Source: Rickettsiales endosymbiont of Peranema trichophorum | GTDB taxonomy: Bacteria > Pseudomonadota > Alphaproteobacteria > Rickettsiales > Midichloriaceae | NCBI RefSeq assembly: GCF_004210275.1 | Contig: NZ_SCFA01000079.1 | Span: forward strand, 1 to 61,065 | Reading direction: 5' to 3' | Length of the DNA stretch: 61,065 bases | In this document: positions 37,325 through 45,138 of the stretch, one piece after another | Numbering within the stretch: the stretch's first letter is position 1 | Layout: each line of letters starts with the position of its first letter | Translations under genes and position numbers: made by a program | Notes under the pieces: generated by a model | Seen by the model: only the letters and a program-made list of their open reading frames with translations | Told to the model about the DNA's origin: nothing | Database searches by the model: none

Positions 37325-38893
37325 ATGAACGAGTTGTTATTAGAACTGTTTTCTGAGGAGATGCCCGCTATAATGATAGAAAGTGGCGCTAGGCAACTGG
37401 CCTCTTCAATCGCTAAAAACATTTCCGAAAAACTTCAGAACGTGATTACACCCCCTGAGGTTTACTTCACACCAGTGAGGATTGTGGTATATTTCAGAGA
37501 CATACCTGAATCAAACACGAGTGAGTCGGAAGAAATTAGAGGCCCCAGAATTGAAGCAGCACCGACTGCCATTACAGGCTTCATGAAAAAATATAACATT
37601 ACCAGACACCTGGACCTTGAAGTGAGGGATGGCTTTTACTTCTACCATTTACCTCGCGAACAGAAAAATCTCAAAGCTCTTTTACAGGAATCTATTGAAG
37701 AGGCATTAAATGAGCTCACATGGCCTAAATCGATGAGATGGGGCGATTATGACATTAAATGGATCAGGCCATTACGCTCCATACTATGTCTACTCAACAA
37801 AGATGTAATAGAGGTACGCTTTGGACATTTGACAGCTGGTAACACAACTCGTGGTCATAGGTTTTTGTCTGAGGGGCTTCAGACTGTACAAAGTGCTAAT
37901 GTAGATGACTACGCAGCCCTATTAAAACAGCACAATGTTATCCTTTCTCAGGAAGAGAGAAGAGATATAATTCTTAAACAATCTCAAACGATAGGAGAGA
38001 TCTTCACACCCGTGGAAGATCAGCAATTACTTAGTGAGATTGTCAATTTAGTAGAGTATCCTGTGTTGTACTTAGGTGAGATCAACTCTAGATTCATGGT
38101 ATTACCTGAGGAGTTGTTGATTACCACTTTAAGAAATCATCAAAGATACATAATGCTACGTGATAGATCTGGTCGTTTGGCTCCTTACTTTGTTATAGTC
38201 TCCAACATTCCAGGAGTCAATGGAGGTAAGGAGATTATAGAGGGCAATCAAAGCGTCTTGGAGGCCAGATTATACGACGCACTGTTTTTATTTACAAATG
38301 ACAGAGAGATGAAACTAGAAGAACGTGTGCTCGACTTAAGGAAAGTGTTATTTCATAGCGAGCTAGGGAGTGTTTATGATAAAATTGCTAGCATAAAAAC
38401 CATAGCAAGCAAACTGCTTCAGTTTCTTTCCGAAGGGACTGACTGCTATGACATTCCAATAGACAAACTGGACCGTACAATAGAGCTAATGAAAGCTGAT
38501 CTGACTACAGAGACTGTTAGAGAATTTCCCGAGTTACAAGGTATCATAGGATACTACTGTGCCTTATACAACGGTGAAGAGGAAGATATAGCGATCGCAA
38601 TTCGTGAGCACTACAAGCCAAACGGAGCTGGTGACACGACCCCTAGCAGACCGTTATCTGTCCTTGCGGCTATGGCGGATAAACTTGATACTCTCAACAA
38701 GATGTTTAGCATTGGCATTAAACCTACGGGTTCTAAGGATCCATTTGCTTTGAGAAGGGCTGCAAATGGGGTGATTAGAATTATAAAAGCCAACGGGTTA
38801 AACATAGACATAGAGCTTGATTTTCATCTATTTGGTATCAGGGAAGATGTTGTCAATTTCATACTAGAACGTATGATCAACGAAGCTTTGTAG
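37325..38893 (+). CDS. glyS: Glycyl-tRNA synthetase beta subunit, C-terminally short
   Basis: Beta subunit of the alpha2-beta2 glycyl-tRNA synthetase. The match starts at residue 1 (LLLELFSEEMPAIMIESGARQL) and continues through KSMRWGDYDIKWIRPLRSI, TRGHRFLSEG, LPEELLITTLRNHQRYI, EARLYDALFLFTNDRE and DPFALRRAANGVIRII. Typical proteins are about 690 residues and end in a DALR-type anticodon-binding domain. This one stops at 522, immediately after FILERMINEAL. The next bases carry an unrelated convergent gene, and no remnant is visible in other frames. glyQ is not in the window. Confidence 0.93.
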   Translation: MNELLLELFSEEMPAIMIESGARQLASSIAKNISEKLQNVITPPEVYFTPVRIVVYFRDIPESNTSESEEIRGPRIEAAPTAITGFMKKYNITRHLDLEVRDGFYFYHLPREQKNLKALLQESIEEALNELTWPKSMRWGDYDIKWIRPLRSILCLLNKDVIEVRFGHLTAGNTTRGHRFLSEGLQTVQSANVDDYAALLKQHNVILSQEERRDIILKQSQTIGEIFTPVEDQQLLSEIVNLVEYPVLYLGEINSRFMVLPEELLITTLRNHQRYIMLRDRSGRLAPYFVIVSNIPGVNGGKEIIEGNQSVLEARLYDALFLFTNDREMKLEERVLDLRKVLFHSELGSVYDKIASIKTIASKLLQFLSEGTDCYDIPIDKLDRTIELMKADLTTETVREFPELQGIIGYYCALYNGEEEDIAIAIREHYKPNGAGDTTPSRPLSVLAAMADKLDTLNKMFSIGIKPTGSKDPFALRRAANGVIRIIKANGLNIDIELDFHLFGIREDVVNFILERMINEAL

Positions 38894-39427
38894 AAGAGTT
38901 ATCATAAGCTTTACATACTCTACGAATCGCTTTTTGACGTACTGGTATTTCCTATTGTGAAAGTTGTCCACAACTTCAATAAAACCTACAGTGTTATGTG
39001 GCATCACCTTCTGGAAAACCATACTGCTTCTTGGTATGTGATACGAGGATGTTACTACACAGACCCTGGTATAGCTGTGAAGCTTCATAAAGGCTGACGT
39101 CTCAATTGCGTTTCCAACGGTGTCACGGGACAACCCTCCCAAGAATACCTTAGACGACACGACATTGAAGCGCTTTTGAAGATTCTCAAAGTCCCCAAGC
39201 GACACACCATGTCCTATACCTGATATGAGTATTGCTTTTGCGTCTCTTTGTGCAACATATTTGAAGCCTTCTTCAACACGTCTGTTATCTCCTGTCAACA
39301 CAACGATCAGTTCTGGGGTTTGGCATACTGTTTTTGGCACGTACATGAGGAAGCATAGAAACCCTCCTATTAGCAGTAGGCCAACCAGACTGAACAGCAG
39401 AAGAAATAATCGTACCAAGCGCTTCAT
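38864..39427 (-). CDS. YdcF/SanA-like DUF218 membrane protein
   Basis: 187 residues with one N-terminal membrane helix (LFLLLFSLVGLLLIGGFLCFLMYV) and a DUF218 domain. PELIVVLTGDNRRVEEGFKY is the family's start, followed by AKAILISGIGHG, LSRDTVGNAIETSAFM and VCVVTSSYHIPRSSMVFQKV. The family includes ElyC/SanA/YdcF, which affect envelope or peptidoglycan metabolism; exact chemistry is unknown. The 3' end overlaps the convergent glyS by 30 bases. Confidence 0.88.
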   Translation of the reverse strand: MKRLVRLFLLLFSLVGLLLIGGFLCFLMYVPKTVCQTPELIVVLTGDNRRVEEGFKYVAQRDAKAILISGIGHGVSLGDFENLQKRFNVVSSKVFLGGLSRDTVGNAIETSAFMKLHSYTRVCVVTSSYHIPRSSMVFQKVMPHNTVGFIEVVDNFHNRKYQYVKKRFVEYVKLMITLLQSFVDHTF

Positions 39428-39468
39428 TGATCTAAAAACCTTAGATGAGTGGGGGGCAGAGTTACCAA

Positions 39469-39545
39469 TGGCGGGGATGACGAGGCTCGAACTCGCGACC
39501 TCCGGCGTGACAGGCCAGCACTCTAACCAACTGAGCTACATCCCC
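39469..39545 (-). tRNA. tRNA-Asp (anticodon GUC)
   Basis: 77 nt, CCA encoded. The acceptor GGGGATG pairs with CATCCCC, discriminator G. The D-arm is AGCTCAGTTGGTTAGAG. The anticodon arm CTGGC-CTGTCAC-GCCGG gives GTC, and the T-arm has GTTCGAGCC. It lies 74 bases before tRNA-Val in the direction of transcription reversed, within an RNA gene cluster with rnpB. Confidence 0.97.
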
Positions 39546-39619
39546 TGGTATCATCAAGATATAACAGCGCAAATAAAAAGCAAGCCTTTATAGCATTGGT
39601 ATACACTTACTTTTTGCAC

Positions 39620-39695
39620 TGGTGGGCGATGACAGATTCGAACTGCCGACCCTCTCGGTGTAAACGAGATGCTCTACCAGCTGAGCTAATCGCCC
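39620..39695 (-). tRNA. tRNA-Val (anticodon UAC)
   Basis: 76 nt, CCA encoded. The acceptor GGGCGAT pairs perfectly with ATCGCCC, discriminator A. The anticodon arm CTCGT-TTACACC-GAG region gives TAC, and the T-arm is GTTCGAATC. It lies between rnpB and tRNA-Asp, all on the minus strand, so the three may share a transcript. Confidence 0.97.
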
Positions 39696-39805
39696 GAACC
39701 ACTAGAAATATCTTTATTTCTTTCAAAGATCAAGCACAATTTTGGAATTCCGCCCTGTAGGCTCACCCTAAGCGAAATAGACATATCACCGATGATGTGT
39801 TACAG

Positions 39806-40175
39806 CGGAGATGATCTATAAGCCGGGTTCTGTGTTGGTATCACCAACGGTAGCTATTCATCTTGATTAAGTGTTGCCACTTAATTCATGCGACCTACCC
39901 ATGCGTTTGGCTTGAAACCATAGCTCCTAGACCATACGGTCATAGGTACGCATTGCACGGTCTTGCTTCTGATGAGGTTTACCATGCGGCCTCTATTGCT
40001 AGAGGCCCGGTAAGCTCTTACCTTACCTTTTCACCCTTACCTTTAAAAGGCGGTATATTTTCTGTGGCACTATCTATTAGATCACTCTATCTGAGCGTTA
40101 CTCAGCATCATAGTTCCATGAAGCCCGGACTTTCCTCTATAAAAAACTTTTACAGCAGCTACCCAATCATCTCCG
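39806..40175 (-). ncRNA. rnpB: RNase P RNA
   Basis: About 370 nt catalytic RNA that matures tRNA 5' ends. The P1 helix is formed by CGGAGATGAT at the 5' end and ATCATCTCCG at the 3' end. Universally conserved elements are visible: AGAGGAAAGTCCGGGCT near the 5' end, a central GGTAAACC, and near the 3' end AGAACCCGGCTTATAGAT. It belongs to the ancestral A type by these elements. Upstream, TTGCGC and TATGTT with an 18-base spacer could be its promoter. A long open frame on the other strand across it is not a gene. Confidence 0.97.
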
Positions 40176-40228
40176 ATGCCAACATAACATCAAATAGTCA
40201 GCATGCGCAATATAAATTGTTATATTCA

Positions 40229-41419
40229 CTACCAGTCCACTGTGATGCCTTGAGCTGTACCACCTCCTGTTCCCCCATCAAAACCATCACCGTCTCTTTC
40301 ATCATCTTCCAGTCTGTTAGTGGTGTCTAAGCTTTTGCAGTTTGGAGGTAGATTGTAAGCAGAATCGGTTATATACATGTTTTCTTTCATAATTGCTTTG
40401 CCTTCTGCTATTTTCGCTCCTATCTCGCTTTCAGTATAAGAACTACCAAAAATAGAGTCTTGATCAGAACCGCGTCGATTTTGATCAAGCAATTGCTCGG
40501 TCTGTGAATTATCATCATCATCAAATATACTGAAATTGATTCTATTTATGCTTCTGGCCTCTTTCTCCTCTGTATGCACCCTCATCGCTGGAGTCTTTAG
40601 AGCGGCAGTACTTTCAGTACGCTCACTACGCCATGATGAACTTGTGGGAGCTCCTCTAGGACTCAGGCCCATGTAATTCACTATCTTGTACAACATCCCC
40701 TCTTTCTCCTCTTGTATCCTTCTACACATATCCTCTGTGTAGCGATAAGCTAAGGCTGCTGAACTTGAGGTAGGATATATCTGCTCCTCTGTCGCTTCGG
40801 TATTTAAATCGACAGGACGAAAAGAGCTGGTTCTAGAAGCAGCAAAGGAACCGGGTTCAAACACACTAAAACCCGCAGTAAACCTACGATCCAATGTAGG
40901 CATCTCAGGCATTCCATTATCAAAATCCTCATCATTGTGAAGTGCAGGAGTTGGGGTTTCTTTATTGTCTTTCAGAACGTTTTTAAGTCGTCCTCGCTCC
41001 ACTTCCTTTGACCCCTCTTTCAAATAACCCCATAACACTGTAAAGCTCATAACGCCAATAATTCCAGTTGCCGTCACTCCATATAAAATCGTGAAAACCT
41101 TACTAAGGTCATCCGTTTTGACATAATCTGCAACTCTATGCCATAAGCTTTTCTCATGATGTTTTAATGAGGAAGGCATAGGCCTATAATCCACTTGCTC
41201 CCTTTGTTCATGGCCCCCTGTACTCTTAATACTAAATTTACCAGGCACTGTGTGTTGTGTTCCTATATCCTGCGTGTTAGACGCTTGGGTCTGAGGCACA
41301 GCATTCACCTTCACCACGACCTCTTGTGGCCTTTGTTGATGTTGCTCTGCAGCACGCCTTGCGGCCTGAATCTCTGCTTCCCTCCTTTGGATCTGCTCTA
41401 ATGTCTTCCCCATTACCAT
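40229..41419 (-). CDS. Tandem paralog 1: single-pass membrane protein of unknown function
   Basis: 396 residues, not recognised. An N-terminal charged helix (TLEQIQRREAEIQAARRAAE) is followed by a polar stretch, one membrane helix at about 108-131 (VFTILYGVTATGIIGVMSFT), and a long serine- and acid-rich C-terminal region of about 260 residues. The first 135 residues are nearly the same as in the next gene. The C-terminal parts diverge but keep short shared motifs: PTLDRRFTAGFSVFEPGSF, NYMGLSPRG and the ending QGITVDW. A good ribosome site, AAGGAGGGC, is conserved in both. There is no classical signal peptide. This could be an envelope or secreted host-interaction protein (inference). Confidence 0.75.
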   Translation of the reverse strand: MVMGKTLEQIQRREAEIQAARRAAEQHQQRPQEVVVKVNAVPQTQASNTQDIGTQHTVPGKFSIKSTGGHEQREQVDYRPMPSSLKHHEKSLWHRVADYVKTDDLSKVFTILYGVTATGIIGVMSFTVLWGYLKEGSKEVERGRLKNVLKDNKETPTPALHNDEDFDNGMPEMPTLDRRFTAGFSVFEPGSFAASRTSSFRPVDLNTEATEEQIYPTSSSAALAYRYTEDMCRRIQEEKEGMLYKIVNYMGLSPRGAPTSSSWRSERTESTAALKTPAMRVHTEEKEARSINRINFSIFDDDDNSQTEQLLDQNRRGSDQDSIFGSSYTESEIGAKIAEGKAIMKENMYITDSAYNLPPNCKSLDTTNRLEDDERDGDGFDGGTGGGTAQGITVDW

Positions 41420-41483
41420 TGTTCGCCCTCCTTGTTGAAATGAACATTAATGTGATTAACTTTTTAATATACTTGTGAACCAC

Positions 41484-41515
41484 AGTTTCAGGTTATGTGG
41501 TAGATAACAACCACA
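41484..41515. other. Inverted repeat between the tandem paralogs
   Basis: TGTGGT-AGATAACA-ACCACA lies in the 150-base spacer between paralogs 1 and 2. No T-run follows on the minus strand, so it is not a typical terminator. It might be an operator or a transcript-stabilising hairpin that separates expression of the two copies. Confidence 0.35.
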
Positions 41516-41569
41516 TTTTGTAGTGGATGCATACCCACTTGCACAACATCAAACTATTTATGTATAACA

Positions 41570-42733
41570 CTACATCTCAACACCTCCATACTCAAGGGTG
41601 ATTCCTTGTGATAGATCGCCTGGCCCACTGTCGTCATTGTTGTCGTACCCTTCAGTGTTCCAACCAAAGACTTTGCAGGTAGGGGATATATCATCAGTAT
41701 GACGTAAAGCGCTTGTAGTTGCTACTATAGTTTTCTGACCTACTTCTGTTGTTATCACGCTTGAGGTCTGAAGGGAATCTGATACAAAATTCTCAAGACT
41801 CTCACTGTATTCAATATCATCAGTAATCACACACACGCTTCCATCATCGGAATAAAGGCTGCCTGTATAGTGTGTAGTCTGGGTGGCGCTGTCTACAGTT
41901 TTTGGAGCACCTTTAGTATACCATGATAGACTTGAAGAATGTCCCCTAGGACTTAAACCACCGTAGTTAACTACATTGTATAGCACTCCACCTTTCGTCA
42001 TCTGTATACTCTGATATGTGGCTCCCTCATAAGATCTTGGTATCAACCCATGTGCACTTGAAGTATGAAGTGGATGTCCCTCACTCATTTCAGTATTCAA
42101 CTCGATAGGACGAAAAGAGCTAGGAGCACCAAAGGAACCGGGTTCAAATAAACTAAAACCCGGAGCAAACTTACGATCCAATGTCGGCATCTCAGGTCCA
42201 CCTCTATCACCATTATTCATACCATCATCGTTGTGAGGCTCTTGATCGTGAGGGTCTTGAAGGTTAGCAGGCTCATTGTCCCTCACAACATTTTGAGGTC
42301 TCACTTCCTTCGCTTCCTTTGCTCGATCTTCCAAATAACTCCATAATACTGTAAAGCTCATAACCCCAACAATTCCAGTTGCTGTCACTCCATATAAAAT
42401 CGTAAGAATCTTACTAACATCATCCGTTTTGACATAATCTGCAACTCTATGCCATAAGCTTTTCTCATGATGTTCTAATGAAGAAGGCATAGGCCTATAA
42501 TGCACCTGCTCCCTTTGTTCACCGCCCCCTGTACTCTTAACACTAAGCTCACCTGGGCCTTTGTTGTGTTGAGTTCTTACACTATGCGTGTTGGACGCTT
42601 GGGTCTGAGGCACAGCATTTACCTTCACCACGACTTCTTGTGGCCTTTGTTGATGTTGCTCTGCAGCACGCCTTGCGGCCTCAATCTCCGCTTCCTTCCT
42701 TTGGATATACTCTAATGTCTGACGCATTACCAT
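41570..42733 (-). CDS. Tandem paralog 2: single-pass membrane protein of unknown function
   Basis: About 387 residues from the ATG at 42733, chosen because its ribosome site AAGGAGTGCGAACA aligns base by base with that of paralog 1; an ATG three codons upstream is also open. The same plan holds: charged helix (TLEYIQRKEAEIEAARRAAE), polar linker, one membrane helix (ILTILYGVTATGIVGVMSFTV) and a divergent acidic C-terminal region with PTLDRKFAPGFSLFEPGSF, NYGGLSPRG and SQGITLEYGG. It starts 22 bases after the outer-membrane protein gene, so the two are likely in one operon, with paralog 1 150 bases further on. Confidence 0.75.
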   Translation of the reverse strand: MVMRQTLEYIQRKEAEIEAARRAAEQHQQRPQEVVVKVNAVPQTQASNTHSVRTQHNKGPGELSVKSTGGGEQREQVHYRPMPSSLEHHEKSLWHRVADYVKTDDVSKILTILYGVTATGIVGVMSFTVLWSYLEDRAKEAKEVRPQNVVRDNEPANLQDPHDQEPHNDDGMNNGDRGGPEMPTLDRKFAPGFSLFEPGSFGAPSSFRPIELNTEMSEGHPLHTSSAHGLIPRSYEGATYQSIQMTKGGVLYNVVNYGGLSPRGHSSSLSWYTKGAPKTVDSATQTTHYTGSLYSDDGSVCVITDDIEYSESLENFVSDSLQTSSVITTEVGQKTIVATTSALRHTDDISPTCKVFGWNTEGYDNNDDSGPGDLSQGITLEYGGVEM

Positions 42734-42754
42734 TGTTCGCACTCCTTGTTGAAA

Positions 42755-43477
42755 TTAAAATTTATATACTACACCAATTAACACTGTTGATAACCGTAGC
42801 TTACCCTTCAGATGCTCCCTATGATCCAAAGAAGGGCAATGACTTGCCTTTAGAGCACCTAAGTCTCTATATCTGTACGATATAACCATATTTAGTCTCT
42901 CCTTGATAGAGACAAGAATTCCACCACCAACCTGCCAAGCAAATTGCTCTGTACTTGCACCCTTCAGTTCAACAGTATCGTCATGCTGATCCACATCATG
43001 TGTTACACCAACTCTATTAAAAGCAATCCCTGCACCCACAAGCACAAATGGTGTTATCTTGACACATTTTGACACATTATACTGTGCACTAGTAATGTGG
43101 CGATTGACGTTAAAGAATACACTAGTGCTTTGTATCTTAGCGCTTAGTCTATCAAAGAGAGGAGTGTGTCCTGCGGAACCTGAGACTTTTTTGGTGAATT
43201 TGTGCTTTGGGGAATAGGAGACTTCTCCTTCTACGTATGTGTTCTCTGCAACCTTTTGGCCTAGAGTTATGTCGTATACCGAGCTAGACTTTAGCCTCTC
43301 CTTTCTAAAGGTAACTGGGCCTGCCTCGTAGAATCTCCAAATCACATCGACTTTATTAGTCTGCATCCCTCTACCTATTTGCAGAGCTACATATCTACTT
43401 TCCTTGGCGGCGCTGTATATAGGACAGATGGATATACACCACAAAAACAGGTATATCTTTAAACACCGCACTGACAT
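42755..43477 (-). CDS. Outer-membrane beta-barrel surface protein
   Basis: 240 residues with a signal peptide (about 1-22, ending IYSAAKE) and alternating hydrophobic strands typical of small barrels. Examples are YVEGEVSYSPKHKF, ITPFVLVGAGIAFNRVG, FAWQVGGGILVSIKERLNMVISYRYRDLG and the terminal STVLIGVVYKF, which ends in phenylalanine as barrel-assembly signals do. By eye it resembles the OmpW/opacity/rickettsial surface-antigen fold rather than a porin. It heads the cluster with the two tandem paralogs, suggesting a shared surface role. Confidence 0.75.
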   Translation of the reverse strand: MSVRCLKIYLFLWCISICPIYSAAKESRYVALQIGRGMQTNKVDVIWRFYEAGPVTFRKERLKSSSVYDITLGQKVAENTYVEGEVSYSPKHKFTKKVSGSAGHTPLFDRLSAKIQSTSVFFNVNRHITSAQYNVSKCVKITPFVLVGAGIAFNRVGVTHDVDQHDDTVELKGASTEQFAWQVGGGILVSIKERLNMVISYRYRDLGALKASHCPSLDHREHLKGKLRLSTVLIGVVYKF

Positions 43478-43621
43478 ATCCCCCTCAAAAATCAGCTGAG
43501 TTTAATCTTGGCTTACACCGTATATTTTGATGTTAGAGCAAAAATATTAAAACATCAACACACTTAGAGCAGATATATTATGAATTATAGCAGATATCAC
43601 ATTATCTAGCGCACATTAAGA

Positions 43622-45052
43622 TTAACCTTCATTTATATCTGTCAACACAGACTCCAAAGCATTTCTATAAAATGGCTTGAAGTTCGGAAAAACACCGTTG
43701 GCCTGTTTGATGCTATTTAAAAATTTTTGCGCTGTCACACGATCCCCACTCAATATCGCTGCTTTAGCAAAAGCTAGGCTGCTCTCATTGTTCAGCCTCA
43801 ACGTCTTTAGTGCAACCCCAAGATATTGCCATGCAATCATATTGTCTACGTCCTGTTCTATAGCGGTCTGTAGAAGAGGTAAAGCTCTATTGACGTTCTC
43901 TTTCTTACTGTGAGTTAAAAGAGCATAGGCTAATTCCACCTTAAAGATATCAGATGCTGGCCTCAGCTTTAAGGCTTTTTCATAATATGGAATAGCGAGC
44001 TCAACTTTACCGCTTTCAAAGAGAAACTGTCCTTTCAATTCCAAAAAATAAGGATTCAGTCCTTGTGATTTTGAGATCAAAATATCAAGTAAGGTCAAAG
44101 CTTTGCTAACATCCCCTTTTTTAAAGTGCGCTATAGAAAGAGCATAAGTACCCTCTTCAGAAAGAGTGGATCCACCTTTAACACCATACTTTCTCCTCAC
44201 CTTCTCAAAGGGTTCAGTAAATCCTATGATCTTTGCAACCATCATTTTATAGCGCTCTCTTAAGGCTTCCCTTGTAATTGCGATGCCTCTAGGATGGGGT
44301 TTACCATCTGCCACACGATCTCGAGATGTTTGATGTTTTGGAGCCATCAGATCATTCCCGCCTCCTGTAGTGCCTTCTACAACCATAGTATTAGCAATAC
44401 TAGCCTTAAGATCTTCTATACGATCTCGAGATGTTGGGTGAGTTCTTAAATATGGACTATCCTCTTTAAAAAACGTTCTTTCATTTTGATTGAAATACTT
44501 TAGCAATTTTATCAATCCTCCTGTGCTAACATGTACCTTGGCCAAATATTTTACCGCCATTGCGTCAGCTTGAGCTTCCTGAGCACGAGAATACTTTAGT
44601 AAGTCCATATTGATGGCATGACCTGCAATCGTTGAGCCACCTACAGCAACTCCAGGTTCTTTCGTAAGAAGGCCAGCCAGCACTCCAACCAGCATACTGC
44701 TCATCATACTTCTTGTAGCATCCTTTAGTCTGTCCCTCCTATCAGCAAGGTGACCCAGCGCTATATGACCGCATTCGTGGGCGATTACGCCTGCTATCAC
44801 ATCTGGATCGTCTGAAAATGTTAGGGTGCCGGTATTGACGAAGATCATCTTGTTGTTATTCACGAACGCATTTAGACTGGTGTCGTCTATTACGATCACT
44901 TTGAGTCCTTGATACTCAAGCCCTGCAGCTTTGAAGATTGGTTGGGCTATATGTAACAGTGTAGACTCAATCTCATCATCTATAATGATAGACTTTGCGT
45001 ATGCTTTGAACGTGAATACACAGACGAAAATCAATACGAGAAAATACCGCAT
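43622..45052 (-). CDS. M48 metalloprotease with TPR domain (BepA-like)
   Basis: Periplasmic zinc protease of the BepA/YfgC type, involved in outer-membrane protein quality control. The start at 45052 (MRYFLVLIFVCVFTFKAYA) gives a clean signal peptide; a start 11 codons upstream would bury it. The catalytic motif is AHECGHIALGHL, with the downstream glutamate in SRAQEAQADAMAVKYL. Then RTHPTSRDRIEDLK follows, as in BepA. The C-terminal half holds several TPR units (for example ALKLRPASDIFKVELAYALL and IAWQYLGVALKTL). The length of 476 residues fits. Confidence 0.92.
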   Translation of the reverse strand: MRYFLVLIFVCVFTFKAYAKSIIIDDEIESTLLHIAQPIFKAAGLEYQGLKVIVIDDTSLNAFVNNNKMIFVNTGTLTFSDDPDVIAGVIAHECGHIALGHLADRRDRLKDATRSMMSSMLVGVLAGLLTKEPGVAVGGSTIAGHAINMDLLKYSRAQEAQADAMAVKYLAKVHVSTGGLIKLLKYFNQNERTFFKEDSPYLRTHPTSRDRIEDLKASIANTMVVEGTTGGGNDLMAPKHQTSRDRVADGKPHPRGIAITREALRERYKMMVAKIIGFTEPFEKVRRKYGVKGGSTLSEEGTYALSIAHFKKGDVSKALTLLDILISKSQGLNPYFLELKGQFLFESGKVELAIPYYEKALKLRPASDIFKVELAYALLTHSKKENVNRALPLLQTAIEQDVDNMIAWQYLGVALKTLRLNNESSLAFAKAAILSGDRVTAQKFLNSIKQANGVFPNFKPFYRNALESVLTDINEG

Positions 45053-45138
45053 ACTGCCTAAGGTTTTGACTTGTGAAAGTAACACTATATGATTGTGTTA
45101 TACCACGTATGCATTAGTTATAAAAATTATAAAAATAG

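Noticed and set aside
38894-39100. Frameshifted remainder of glyS
   Set aside because: No frame on the plus strand shows the expected C-terminal domain; the bases code for the convergent DUF218 protein.
39863-40330. 155-codon open frame on the plus strand
   Set aside because: It is antisense to RNase P RNA and the end of the next gene; the RNA's conserved elements explain the sequence.
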